Below, in pieces: positions 1 through 10,291 of a stretch of 64,000 bases of DNA. The notes under the pieces are model-generated. The model searched no databases. It had not been told where the DNA came from and saw only the letters and a list, made by a program, of their open reading frames with translations. The DNA is taken from positions 107,484 through 171,483 of the forward strand of contig NMRB01000238.1 of NCBI GenBank assembly GCA_002633025.1, written 5' to 3'. Origin of the DNA: Notospermus geniculatus (taxonomy: Eukaryota > Nemertea > Pilidiophora > Heteronemertea > Lineidae). Each line of letters starts with the position of its first letter. Within the stretch, counting starts at the first letter, position 1. The position numbers and the translations under genes are program-made.

Positions 1-140
1 AAACTGCCATGGAAATCTGAGGTCAGTTTCTCCAGGGGTTCTCAAGTTATCATCCAGAAAAAGAAAAAGAAATATGTTCCAAGATGGCTGCCGAGGTCAA
101 CAATGAAGAAAGTAGTCGAATCGCAAACATGTAAAAATAG

Positions 141-992
141 TGCCAAAGGCACTGTGCCCGCTTGGCTTTTTTAGCACAGTGGTGGAAAGCATAAGCCATA
201 TCAGAATCCCATACAAGCCATCTTTGACAATATCTGTGACCAAAGTGTAGGGCCTACATAGCAGATTTTGCGAGTTGGTTTTGGCCCCCTGGCGGCAATC
301 GCAAAGTCAAGAATTAGATTTCACCAATACTTCGCCAGGAAGTCCCTACAACCTAGAGGTAAATACATACAAAGGTTCAATACAATAGCTCAAACGATTA
401 TCAAAATATAGCCCTTTTAAGTTTTTCACAAAACGCCCCCTATCTACCAAAATAGGAATCGCATCACACCTAAAATCGAACTTGACCTAGATTTTTTGGT
501 TGTACACACCTTTATGCAATATGAAAATGATCCTTCAAAAACTGAAGGCGCTATCCATCTGACAAGGAAAAATTTGATATTTTCATTTTGGCCCCCTAGT
601 GGCAAAGTGGAGAATCAGATTGCACCGAAACTTCGTGTGCAAGTCACCACAAGCTAGAGGTACATGCATACAAAGTTTCATCGTGATAGCTCAAGCCATT
701 CGCAAAATACAGGCCTTTGAATTTTTTCACAAAACGCCCCCTACTGGCCAAAGTAGCAATCGTATCGCACCCAAAATCGAACTTGACCTAGATTTTGTGG
801 TCATACACACCCATATGCAATATGAAAATGATCGGTCAAAAACTGAAGGCGCTATCCATCTGACAAGGGAAAAGTTTACGGACGCACGCACGCACGCACG
901 CACTAACGCACGCACGACAGACCACCACTAAAGGCGCCAAGCACAGCATAAGCCCTTTTGGCCTATGGGCCAAGCGGGCTAAAAAAGGTCGA
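141..992. mobile_element. 0.85-kb insertion with inverted ends and two ~290-bp internal direct repeats
   Basis: Present in copy A and absent from the matching point of copy B (near 10026). The ends are inverted: CCCGCTTGGCTTTTTTAG on the left and AAGCGGGCTAAAAAAGG on the right. Inside are two imperfect direct repeats (about 282-570 and 583-868) that share AAACGCCCCCTA and GAACTTGACCTAGATTTT. An (ACGC)n microsatellite lies at 880-910. There is no convincing transposase; non-autonomous. Confidence 0.65.
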
Positions 993-1308
993 AGCGTATT
1001 GCCCAAAGGTATCATCACACCAAAAAAGAGATAAATTGGCACATTACTTTTCTCTGTAGTTGCTCACATGCACAGACGAGTTGAAAATAGTAGGCCTACC
1101 TCGGTTAACGAATAATTACCACAGGTACTATAAGTGCCAGGTTGCAGATGGAGTACAATGTAGCTTGCTCAGACAACCTGCTGATCAGGAACCAGAGAAT
1201 TTTCTCACTTGACTGGTTGTTCACTCGGCCATACAGAAGCAACATGGGGTAACATTTTAATGAATTTAACAGTCAATTAGAGCTCTTAAATTGTGCCAGG
1301 CACACAAC

Positions 1309-2028
1309 TTACATGATAGTACAGCACCGATGTTTCGTGTCATCACCACCAACAATTTCAGAATTTTGCGCCTTGAATTTACGTATCGGTGGATCGCCAT
1401 AAGCAGGGGAAGGGGGAATGTGGTACGGGGTTGGGCTGACAGAATTTGGTTGCATGTGCCCGGCTTTGTTGTTGTTCTCTAAAAGAGGTGTGGTTCCATT
1501 CGATCCATTTGAAACACGATCTATACTATTATTACTTGAACGTGAACTGTCTGTAACATTTTCTCGTGACCTTTTCGCAAGAGCATTCTGATGCTCCAAA
1601 GAACGTTGACGTTTTAAGTCCGACAAGGTTCCTGCAGCCGGGGTACCACCCGTTTTCAAGTCCATGGAACCCCTTCGCTCTCCCATTTGAAAATTCTGCA
1701 CATTGTCATCATCTGAACGTGGGGAATTTCGTTGCTGTCCGTGAGACTTCCCAGGCAATCGCTCCTCTGATGAGTATTTCCGGATTGGCTTGTTGGCATC
1801 TGTTTCATCCAGAGCTGGAGCACTCTCAGATTTTTTCCCACTAGGGGGTGTGACCTTCGATGGTTCCTCTGGCACAGTTTCTGGGACAGTCCTATCAGGC
1901 TTGTCTGATTTCCCTGCATCGACATGCACACTGACTTTTATATCGTCGATGTTTGTAGCTGGAATATTTTCTTTATTTTCCTTTTTCCGTACTTTTGCTG
2001 GGGCTTCATCCTTGTCAGATTCTTCAAC
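1309..2028 (-). CDS. PPP1R16A/B: PPP1R16-like terminal exon with CAAX box, duplicate copy A
   Basis: Second 720-nt terminal exon, 239 residues plus stop, entered in phase 0 after acceptor TTTATTTCTTTCAG. An apparent start further upstream is intronic; GTT of VEESDKDEAP is the first exonic codon. All family marks are intact: ENKENIP, LKRQRS, GDPPIRKFKA and the final CCTIM. The only amino-acid difference from copy B that I find is Glu for Asp in KKSESAPALD. An ATTAAA poly(A)-signal variant sits at 1256-1261. An open, almost unchanged frame with mostly silent changes means both copies have been under protein-level selection until recently, which fits alleles or a functional duplicate rather than a pseudogene. 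Confidence 0.87.
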   Translation of the reverse strand, partial: VEESDKDEAPAKVRKKENKENIPATNIDDIKVSVHVDAGKSDKPDRTVPETVPEEPSKVTPPSGKKSESAPALDETDANKPIRKYSSEERLPGKSHGQQRNSPRSDDDNVQNFQMGERRGSMDLKTGGTPAAGTLSDLKRQRSLEHQNALAKRSRENVTDSSRSSNNSIDRVSNGSNGTTPLLENNNKAGHMQPNSVSPTPYHIPPSPAYGDPPIRKFKAQNSEIVGGDDTKHRCCTIM

Positions 2029-2587
2029 CTGAAAGAAATAAAAGATGTAAGTTCTATTCACTGGCAAGGGAGATGTTAATCTGCATGGTATATCGGGCTG
2101 ATCTTCCCAGACACTGATGACTGGAGTCTGAGATCCTAACGCAACAGCCTGATTACTTGTCAGGAAGCCATACTATCTAGCTTCAGTGCAGCCTGAGCAT
2201 GATCACCATCCCTAACAGTAACTGCGGTGCTGATTTTGTGTAAACATTTTCTGCTCGTGCATCTTTTTATGAACATTAGTGTATGTGTCATCACACATTG
2301 CATAATGACGTTAGGAAAAGCTCCAATTCATTGACAACTCACTCCACAACATGTCTGCTGACTTATATGCATAATCTGATTACAGGTGCTCAGATATTTT
2401 TTTAATAGTGGAAACAAAATTTTGTCTCAGACATCAGTAGCCATGGCAGCGGTATAATTATCTCACACTGGTTGATATTTTCTTAAAGGAATGAGGAACT
2501 TAATGCCATTTCAGCAATAGGATTTGAAATTTTAATTGGAATGTTGTAAATGTTAGAGTTATTACACTAGATAGTAGTAGTATAGTA

Positions 2588-3022
2588 TTTCATTTTTCCG
2601 TCATGGCCAACGCTATTCATTGTATCCATGACGTAGGCCCAGGCCTACATCGTTCTGTGACGTTGCACGTTTTGCCCACCAGCTTTCTTCAGCAAAGCAA
2701 TGAATTTTGCCCACCACCTTTGCATCATTACGGTGACGTCAGCAATGGCGGACACTGTCGGAGTTACGTCGTGGAAACGATGAATAACATTATTGGCCCT
2801 GGTAAGTATGGAGGAGGCCATCACAAGCTACTCATGTTCCTCACTTGGGTGAGGTCTTTTACTTGCCTTTGCAAAGATACAAAGTACAAGGCACTACGGC
2901 TTACTCTCCCATGCGACGGACTGAAGAGCGGGGAATGAAATCCCATATGGCCTGGGCTGGACTCGAACCCGGGACCTGCCGCTTGCTAAGCGGACGTGAT
3001 AACCACTAGGCTATCAGGCTCC
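2588..3022 (-). mobile_element. tRNA-derived SINE (dup 1 copy A)
   Basis: The right end, read on the minus strand, is a tRNA-like head: A box TAGCCTAGTGGTTATCA, an anticodon-arm-like CCGCTTAGCAAGCGG, and B box GGTTCGAGTCC. A body and an AT-rich tail follow to the left. Short direct repeats (CTAGATA) at 2567 and 3027 may be the target-site duplication. The acceptor stem does not close, so it is not a functional tRNA gene. The copy B equivalent is at 12158-12430. Confidence 0.8.
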
Positions 3023-3773
3023 TCAGCTAGATATAATTAGGCATGAATGAATTTACCCCGGGTATGTGGAAATGAATCTGAGTACCGGTAGGCCCCCACA
3101 TTTTTTCATCATCATTCTTAAACAATCCAAAATGCAAAGGAAATACTCAAAGGGTTACAATTGAATATACACTCTTTTCCGTTCAGCACTGCCTAAGGTC
3201 TACCTTTCGAAAGTCTCCTACTCACACATGACACGAGATCAGGTATTAGCTGAAGTTATTACACGGGATTGCAATCAGTCTTGTGACTTATGTGGTATTA
3301 ACGTAGATCTGCCCACCGGTGGTGCAGGGATTCACAGTCATTAAGGCGACACCATCACTGGTAATCCTGACCGTGAATGTCACTCTACTCATCGAGGCAT
3401 AAATTGGTCCAACTTCGACACAGGTCCCACCCACAGAATCAGCTACTTTTGACCACGGAGGTAGACGTTGGAAGTTTCACGTTCATGGTTTGCGAGTAGA
3501 ATCAATAAGAAACCATAAGATCGCACAATTTTTGAACGCCATTCTTTTCAAAGGCTGGCAAAAGATATTCTACTACAATGGGGACCCTAGCCGACTGCCT
3601 CAATAGGTGTCACTAGTGGTTAAAACTATTGAAATGAAACTGACATCCCGGTCCTGATCAATTTCCCACACAAAAGGCGTCCATTGTTTAGGACCTGGTT
3701 TCGGTGTGCTGCCCTCTATCGTAGCTAGGATCCCCATTTTTTGCGATTTATTACAAAGGCGTTAACAAACAGT

Positions 3774-4010
3774 TACTGTAAAGCAAGATAATTTCGCGGG
3801 TGGAAATTTTTGCGAATCAAGAATTATAGACATATTCGCGGCAGGATATTTTCGTGAGTCTCTGACATTTTTTTCATTTTTTTTTCACGGACCATATTTA
3901 TCACTTGCGTGTACTCATATTCGCGACAGGAAATTTTTGCGACTCATATACATGTACTCTCGCGAAATTCACGAAATTTCCTGCACGCGAAATTTTCCTG
4001 CTTTACAGTA
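3774..4010. mobile_element. MITE with TACTGTAAAGCA termini (copy A)
   Basis: Inverted ends TACTGTAAAGCAAGATAATT and its counterpart ...CCTGCTTTACAGTA, with internal CGCGAAATT hairpin repeats. It is present in both duplication copies, so it was inserted before they diverged. Confidence 0.75.
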
Positions 4011-4509
4011 AATCATTGCGCTGTATGGAAATTAAAACTTTTTTTTTGTAATAAATTCCCACCACACTATTCAATTGTGCCCATCTGCCATAATCATGTC
4101 AATTCCCCCAGCCCCATTCGACCATATCCACCATTATCTTGGCCAATCGTCCTGTTAAGGTCAACCAATTTGTTTTTACCAGGGCTCTCGTAGCATTTAT
4201 CATGGGAGTAATCCATCTATTGTTATTGGGCTGTAACATGACTGCTCTTAATGTCAGAGTAGGTTCCTGAGTTTAGTATCATCCTCTATCAAGGGTAGCC
4301 GCTGTTGTTTATCAAGGGTAGTCAAGGCAATGATCAGTCTGAGATGAAAATCTAGACAAACGGACAACATCACTATTGATAGCTGTTCTCTTCATTTCTC
4401 AAGAGACATAAATGGCATGACACTGTTACACTCGCACTATAAATTTACTGATACATTTAGCTTGCCTGTGACACACTCGCCAAACTTTGTTGAAACGGAA
4501 AGGGACAGT

Positions 4510-4776
4510 GTATGGTGCATTTCATTTTTCCGTCGGGGCCGACGCGGCTATAGCATTATTGGCCCTGGTAAAGTACGGAGGAGGCCATCACAAGTTACTA
4601 ATGTTCTTCACTTGGATGGTGTCTTTTACTTGCCCTTGCAAAGACACAAAGTAAAAGACAGTTTACTGTCCCTTGCGACAGACTGAAGAGCCGGGAATGA
4701 AATCCCATATGGCCCAGGCTGGATTCGAACCCGGGACCTGCCGCTTGCTAAGCGGACGTGATAACCACTAGGTTAT
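4510..4776 (-). mobile_element. tRNA-derived SINE with 11-bp target-site duplication
   Basis: Same family as 2588-3022. It is flanked by perfect 11-bp direct repeats AAAGGGACAGT at 4499-4509 and 4777-4787, direct evidence of LINE-type retrotransposition. The copy B equivalent (13757-13916) has lost the left part of the element and the left repeat. Confidence 0.88.
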
Positions 4777-4854
4777 AAAGGGACAGTCAATGCCATGTCA
4801 GTAAAGAATTTGAAAGTAGATAGAGCTCCATTTATACCAATCAGTACTAAAGGT

Positions 4855-5094
4855 CTAAAAGCAGGCAGCACAACAGGCGATATCTCAAGCAATCTGATCG
4901 CCAGCAAGCAAACTTGGCTGTTGACGCCAGGTGTGCACTGGAGAGTGATGCGTAGAAATCCTCTTGGTAGTGACGTTTGCCCATTGTCAAACAATAGGCC
5001 TACCAAAGTCGATATCACCTAGTCTGCAGTGGTTGGCAAGAAGATCAGTGGCCATTAGATCGCTTATGATATCCCCAGGTATGCTGCTGGCTAT
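4855..5094. mobile_element. Landing-pad MITE family, degenerate copy (dup 1 A)
   Basis: TIR family with ends like AAGCCAGCAGCACACCAGGC and the reverse ...GGTGTGCTGCTGGCTTA, internally containing ATGCTCGCCC.T.TCAAACAATACC. This older copy ends about 20 bp from the donor of the exon at 5117. Confidence 0.65.
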
Positions 5095-5116
5095 AGGGAA
5101 AGGGCCGAGTTCTTAC

Positions 5117-5276
5117 CCCATTTACTGCAGGAGGTGGAACTCTTTTCTCCACTTTTGGTGCTGGAGGTTTTATGTCCTCCTCGTCTGTGATCGATTCTCG
5201 TATCCTCGCTTCCTCCCGTGCTTCCTTCCACGATATCATCGACTTCTCTCGCATACTGCTACGGCGGATTGAGGCA
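5117..5276 (-). CDS. PPP1R16A/B: PPP1R16-like penultimate exon, duplicate copy A (distal)
   Basis: Second copy of the 160-nt exon. The acceptor is CTCTCTCTTTTACAG and the donor GTAAGA; phases are the same as copy B and the peptide is identical (SASIRRSS...PPAVNG). It could be joined to the exon at 58140 just as well as copy B. If the duplication is real, this copy lies downstream of a complete terminal exon (10292-11011), so it would be reached only by skipping copy B exons or by reading past the first poly(A) site. If the assembly has placed two haplotypes in tandem, it is simply the other allele. Splice sites are intact, so it is not a decayed pseudo-exon. Confidence 0.8.
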
Positions 5277-5935
5277 CTGTAAAAGAGAGAGGTTACCATT
5301 GCATGGGGGTAGAATCAGGAAAAACCCTGAACACATGAGACACGAGTCGTGTGAAGTACCGGTAGTCTTGAAAGCAGAGAGGGATTACCAATGGTATAGA
5401 CGATTCTCAAATTCGCAGATCTGCGCACAACTGCCGAAATCTCAACCAGCACCTCGATCTGAAACCGGCTGATGTGACGCCGTCCATGATTCAGCAATGG
5501 TCGAGTCTGACACAACGTCGTTGAAGTCACTGTCATGGGGTTGTCTGCGTTACGTCATTCAGTTTCAGACCGAGGTTGTGGTTGAGATTTCGGCGGAAGT
5601 GTGCAGATCTTTGTCGTTTACGTCAATTTGAGAACGGTCTATTCCACAACACATGAAACAGTGAAGAGTAAGTTTTGCAATTTCACACTTTGCAGAGTAA
5701 ACACTGAAGGTAGAGCAGGTGTGTCCAAAAATGACAGTGATGAATCGTCATCTGTGGTAACATTAGATTTGGAAGCGTACAGATCGTTGAAGGAGATGGT
5801 TTGGTAAACTGCCCATGGTCTGACTAGTGAATTCACTTTTAAGAACATGACTTAGATTCACATGATAGAGAAGGCTCTAGGACAATTTGTCCCCAGACAG
5901 TTCGTCCCGTAGACAATTTGTCCGTGGACAAATTG

Positions 5936-6210
5936 GGACGAATTGTCCTTGGGGAAGAATTGTCCTTGGGGACGAATTGTCCATGGGGATGAATTGTCCT
6001 TGGGGAGGAATTGTCCTTGGGGACAAATTGTCCTTGGGGATGAATTGTCCTTGGGGATGAATTGTCCATGGGGACGAATTGTCCTTGGGGACGAATTGTC
6101 CTTGGGGAAGAATTGTCCTTGGGGACAAATTGTCATTGGGGACAAATTGTCCTTGGGGACGAATTGTCCTTGAGGACAAATTGTCCTGTGGGACGAACTG
6201 TCTGGGGATG
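5936..6210. repeat. 17-bp palindromic minisatellite (copy A, about 16 units)
   Basis: Tandem units of TTGGGGACGAATTGTCC. Each contains an imperfect palindrome (GGACAAATTGTCC in some units) and can fold as a hairpin. Because 17 is not a multiple of three the frame rotates every unit, so three frames of one strand stay open with a 17-residue period; these ORFs are by-products. Flanking palindromes continue at 5880-5935. Copy B has far fewer units. Confidence 0.92.
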
Positions 6211-7169
6211 AATTGTCCACGGATGAACTGTCCTCTAACCAGTAAAGAAACACTATGTCAATCAGCTGCAGCCCTCCTCGTCTTACAAAATCAAAGGAGA
6301 TATTTTTGTTGCTAATGACCAGGTATTACCACACCACTTTCTGTTTTTCTAGAACCAATGAACTATGAGATTATCAGACCATGCTTGGCTAAAGACAACA
6401 TCATGGACCAATTCTAGAAGATTCAATCGAGTAATCCAAAGGAGATATGTTCAACAAAAACACCGGGTTGGCAGGTCACTGTAGTGCAATATGTACAAGG
6501 TGCGTCACACATCTTATAGTGAAATTGGTCTGATGTCCAGAACATCAGTCAAAGGAAAGGCAGGTAAGTCTGACAAGTTGTGGCCATTCATCGATTCCCG
6601 AATTTGATCTCTCACCAATTTGAACACTGTGATCTTTTTCATTATTCTCTCTCACCATGCCTTCTCATGTACTTTTTATGAATTTCGTTTAAATAGTTGT
6701 CCAATTTGTCTGAGCATTTCCTACCTTTCCAAAGTTGGTTCAACATTTTGTACATGAAACTATAGTAGTTGGTTAGATGGGCAAAGCTACTTCAGTCTCT
6801 AAAACCTTCCACCATTTCTAGCTAAAGCAGTGCATGTCAGAGGAACACAATTCACTTCTGGGAAACCCGGTCAGGTATTACTTCGAAGAGTTACACCCTT
6901 GAATTTTTATCTTTGTGAAGATGTATTCGACATATCCTGGAAAATATCTGGAAGAGTAACCTCTCTTCATTCAATTAAGCCCTACATTCATACAATGGCC
7001 TGTAGGCCTAGTTTTGCATGGCCCTGCTGATCATTGATAGGTTTGGTTCATACTCCAACGTTCATACTCCATCGCTGGTAACTGACGCAGGAGGCCGAAC
7101 CTCAACGCATGATTTTGTCGGAGTCCAATTGTGGGACTATGAATGATCTTGCGGTAATCCTGCCACTGT

Positions 7170-7293
7170 ATGAATTTGATCGTGCGTTGGACGCAGACGC
7201 TCGACCCAGCTTTACTCTCCATTCGTGTACCGGGAAGCAGTAACCCACAACTGCAGCGGCACCAAAGCAGTGCCATAGACGACGAAATTAAAG
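7170..7293 (+). CDS. Weak candidate first exon on the plus strand (dup 1 copy A)
   Basis: Short open stretch: ATG, 41 codons (starting MNLIVRWTQTLDPALLSIRV and ending SSAIDDEIK) and a strong AAG/GTAGGT donor. The approximately 350 bp around it differ at only one or two positions between copies A and B, less than the flanks, and the one difference inside is silent in this frame. A minus-strand ORF of 95 codons (7031-7318) overlaps and is also unchanged, so the strand is uncertain. No family recognised. Could equally be a conserved non-coding element. Confidence 0.18.
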
Positions 7294-7577
7294 GTAGGTT
7301 CATCTGATGATCTTTCATCTAAGAATTGATGAGGATGAGGGGTGACAGAATCCAGTCACTATGTTTGTCTACTGGCCATTTATTACCGTAGAGAAAAAAT
7401 GCCTGAGAAATGTTCAGTTTTGGGATCAGCAAAAGATGCTGCATGAAGACTAAAAGCACATTTATCATTCTGCATGTTCCCTTACACCATTCCCAGTTGC
7501 TTATCTCGCAAGAGATACAACCAGTTCTACAAAATCATCGGATGTTTGTGGTTGAGTTCACATCGTGCCAGAGACTA

Positions 7578-7733
7578 AAGCCGCCCATACAAGGTGCAAT
7601 ATTATTGCACAATATGGGGCCCAAATGGGTGGTCGTCTGCTTCTAGCATGATAATTAGAAGAAAGATTGACAATAATATTGCCCATTGTGATCCTCATAT
7701 TGTGCAATAATATTGATCGTGTATGGGCAGCTT
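7578..7733. mobile_element. 156-bp MITE, TA target, copy A only
   Basis: Ends AAGCCGCCCATACAAGGTGC and inverse ...GTATGGGCAGCTT, with TIRs extending through GCAATATTATTGCACAATAT. It is flanked by TA on both sides; copy B near 17153 shows the empty site with one base difference. Confidence 0.8.
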
Positions 7734-8116
7734 TATCAGACGTTTTCTCTTTACGGTTAGTCTTGTTGCGGTTGTGCCGCCCAAAGTCCTTCATCAATCA
7801 CCACTACTCCTCCAAATCATTATTCATTCCTACTGTCTTAGCATAAATTTGTATCTGGACCTTCAGTTCTACAGTGAAATGTTTTGATGTACATTGATTG
7901 AATAGGGCAGGACATCATTTTTTTATCGTCTGGAGATGGGAAAACACCAGCATGAAATAAACAGAAATTTGAAATGGACCAAACCAGCATGACATATCAG
8001 CTCACTTTCAAAGAAAACCCAAAACTTGTTCCAGGGTCACCATCAATTTAAAATACTACAACCAGTGGCATAACATTATCTGTACCATTATTGTAAAACC
8101 AATGATATGCAACTCT

Positions 8117-8314
8117 AAAGCCAGCAGCACACCAGGCGATATTGCAAGCGGTCTGCTCACCACTGAGCAAAATCGGCTGTTGATGTGCGATGTGTGGAAT
8201 CTTCTCCCCAGCGATGCTCGCCCGTTATCAAACAATACCAAAACTGATATTGCCGAGTCTGCGGTGGCTGGCAAGAAGATCACTGAGCAGTATCGCGTGG
8301 TGTGCTGCTGGCTT
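8117..8314. mobile_element. Landing-pad MITE family, near-complete copy (dup 1 A)
   Basis: About 200 bp with inverted ends AAGCCAGCAGCACACCAGGC / GTGGTGTGCTGCTGGCTTA. This uninterrupted copy defines the family; no ORF. Confidence 0.78.
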
Positions 8315-8472
8315 AACCATCAGGATTTTGGAAAGACCTTTCAAACCGCTGTTCTCTCATGCTAATGTATCTCAAGTGGGTAAAATCATCTATTACCCGT
8401 CTGATAGAAGTTCATGGCAAACCTTCAAGGACCATGAGAAAGAGATTTTTCACAACTGTCTAATCACTAAAA

Positions 8473-8630
8473 CCTAGGCCCAGTTGCATCAGCTATGCTC
8501 AAAGTTAAGTTTGAGGTTGACCTCAACTAAGTAATATGATTTGCCATTACAAGTTGAAGTTGAGAACGACTTTGAGGTTAGCTTGAGCACAAAGTCGACC
8601 TTGAGTATGATTGGTGCAACCGGGCCTAGG
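8473..8630. mobile_element. CCTAGGCCC hairpin MITE, copy A
   Basis: Inverted ends CCTAGGCCCAGTTGCATC and ...GGTGCAACCGGGCCTAGG around a CTCAAAGTTAAG/CTTGAGCACAAAG stem. It occupies the same position in copy A that an unrelated hairpin pair (17932-18172) occupies in copy B. Confidence 0.8.
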
Positions 8631-8671
8631 TAAACTTTTGAAAGCAATCCCCTACAGCCTTCTAGTNGCCA

Positions 8672-8862
8672 TGTCATGTGACGTCATGCCACGTCATGTC
8701 ATGAGACGTCATGTGACGTCATGTCATGTGACGTCATGCCACGTCATGTCATGTGACGTCATGTCATGTCATGTGACGTCATGTCATGTGACGTCATGTC
8801 ATGTGACGTCATGTACGTCATGTCATGTGACGTCATGTCACATGACGTCACGTCCCATCATG
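8672..8862. repeat. Tandem array of TGACGTCA-containing units
   Basis: About 190 bp built from ATGTGACGTCATGTC-like units, with roughly nine perfect TGACGTCA palindromes (the CRE/ATF consensus). It starts a few bases right of the single N at 8667 and is absent from copy B. Probably a microsatellite-type expansion; CREB-type binding is possible but untested. Confidence 0.85.
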
Positions 8863-9589
8863 TCATATCGTATGGTTCCCTATCGATGTATCTCATCTCT
8901 ACTCTATCAATGTGTCTTGATCTCTATCATTGGACCATTTGTGTGGAAGAAGTAGCCTACCTCGGGAACCATACGACATTTACAATGTCATCTTGTTTTT
9001 ACATGTGTTAGATCTCTAGACTGTGTCCATTCTTATCACACTTTCATCAGCACAAAAACCACACTGCTGTTAGACAATATGTTCAGTAACCATGGTCCTT
9101 AAAGATAAACAGAAGTTTGTTTTGTCAACCCCTTTTCTGGTATTAGGACCTCCACCACAGACTTACGGGGCATTGGAAATTTTTTCTCTGAAATTAAAAG
9201 GTTACTAAGGCATTAGGAGGGTAGGCCCCAAAGGGATGATGTGGGAGTTTACATGTAGGCTCTTGAAAGAAAATCCATAACTCTTAAGCCAACAGCACAC
9301 CAGGCGATATCACAAGCGATCAGGGCCCAAATCCATAAAACCTTGCTAGCTTAGTTGGTTGCTAGTTGTACCAAAAATTTCAAAAGAAAATCTCAAGTCG
9401 TTTTTAAGTTATCAGGCGGACAAGAGAAAACGACCGCCCGGACGCCCGACCGCCCGAACGCCTAAACGCCCGACCGCCCGCCACTTTCGGTAATTTAATA
9501 ACCAGGACTTTCTTCGAAAACCTGGTTAAAAATAGTTGCCATGGTAGCCATCTTCGTGGAACGATAGTCCTGGTTTTCAACAAGTGTCT

Positions 9590-9990
9590 TCCACTAACCA
9601 CCTTAAACCTACCACAGAAATTTTAGAAAAATTTCTCCAGCGATTCTTCAGTTATCATCTCAATACGAAATTCAAAATGGCTGCCACAGCAGCCATCTTG
9701 GTGGTAAAGCAATGCCCCTGGTTTTCACTAAGTCTCTTCCTCTACCCACCCCTAACATACCACAGAAATTTCAGATCAATTCCTCAAGTGCTTCTTCAGT
9801 TATTGTCCTGAATGGAATTCAAAATGGCCACCCTGGCAGCCATCTTGGTAATAGACTGATGCCTTTGGATTTCACTAGGTGTCTTCATCCACCCACCCCA
9901 AACTACCATGGAAATTTGAGGTTAATTTCTCCAGGGGTTCTTTATCATCCAGAAAAAGAAAAAGAAAGATGTTCCAAGATGGCTGCCGAG
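9590..9990. repeat. About 125-bp tandem repeats with CCAAGATGGCTGCC motif
   Basis: Three imperfect units, each with CAGAAATTT..., an AAAATGGC(T/C)(G/A)CC palindrome partner and ...AGCCATCTTGGT. The third unit merges into the start of copy B and resembles positions 1-140. It forms the junction between the two copies of duplication 1. A CGCCCGAC-rich stretch lies just upstream at 9425-9482. Confidence 0.7.
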
Positions 9991-10291
9991 GCCAACAATG
10001 GAGGAAATAGTCGAATCGCAAAAATGTAAAAAACGTCCAAGCGTATTGCGAATGCACAGACGAGTTGAAAACAGTGTACTGGTAGTGGTACCGCAGCTAA
10101 CGAATAATTACCACAGGTACTAAGTACCAGGTTTCAGATGGAGTAGCTTGCTCAGATAACCTGCTCATCAGGAACCAGAGACATTTTCTCACTTTAATGG
10201 TTGTTCACTCAGCCATACAGAAGCAACATGGGGTAACATTTTAATGAATTTAACAGTCAATTAGAGCTCTTAAAGGTGCCAGGCACACAAC

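Larger units (their letters stand above)
1..9374 (+). repeat. Segmental duplication 1, copy A
   Basis: Direct-repeat partner of about 9900-18640, recognised by matching sequence order: terminal exon, SINE, TACTGTAAAGCA MITE, penultimate exon, 17-bp minisatellite, landing-pad MITE. Long stretches differ by a few percent with many indels; mobile elements are present in one copy and cleanly missing in the other. The left end may extend beyond the window. The right end breaks off inside a GGGCCC hairpin element near 9374. Confidence 0.9.

Noticed and set aside
1566-1844. Plus-strand ORFs opposite the terminal exons (also 10549-10836, 1790-2032, 10773-11015)
   Set aside because: Shadows of the minus-strand PPP1R16-like terminal exon, which has family matches and splice sites.
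2950-3022. Functional tRNA gene (AGC in the anticodon position)
   Set aside because: The acceptor stem does not pair, and the sequence continues into a SINE body with copies and target duplications elsewhere.
5839-6315. Several 70-130 residue ORFs on both strands (PQGQFVPKDN-type)
   Set aside because: They are translations of the 17-bp minisatellite; open frames follow from unit composition, and copy B has lost most units.
8611-9011. ORFs of MSCDVMSCDVMS type
   Set aside because: Translation of the TGACGTCA tandem array next to an N.
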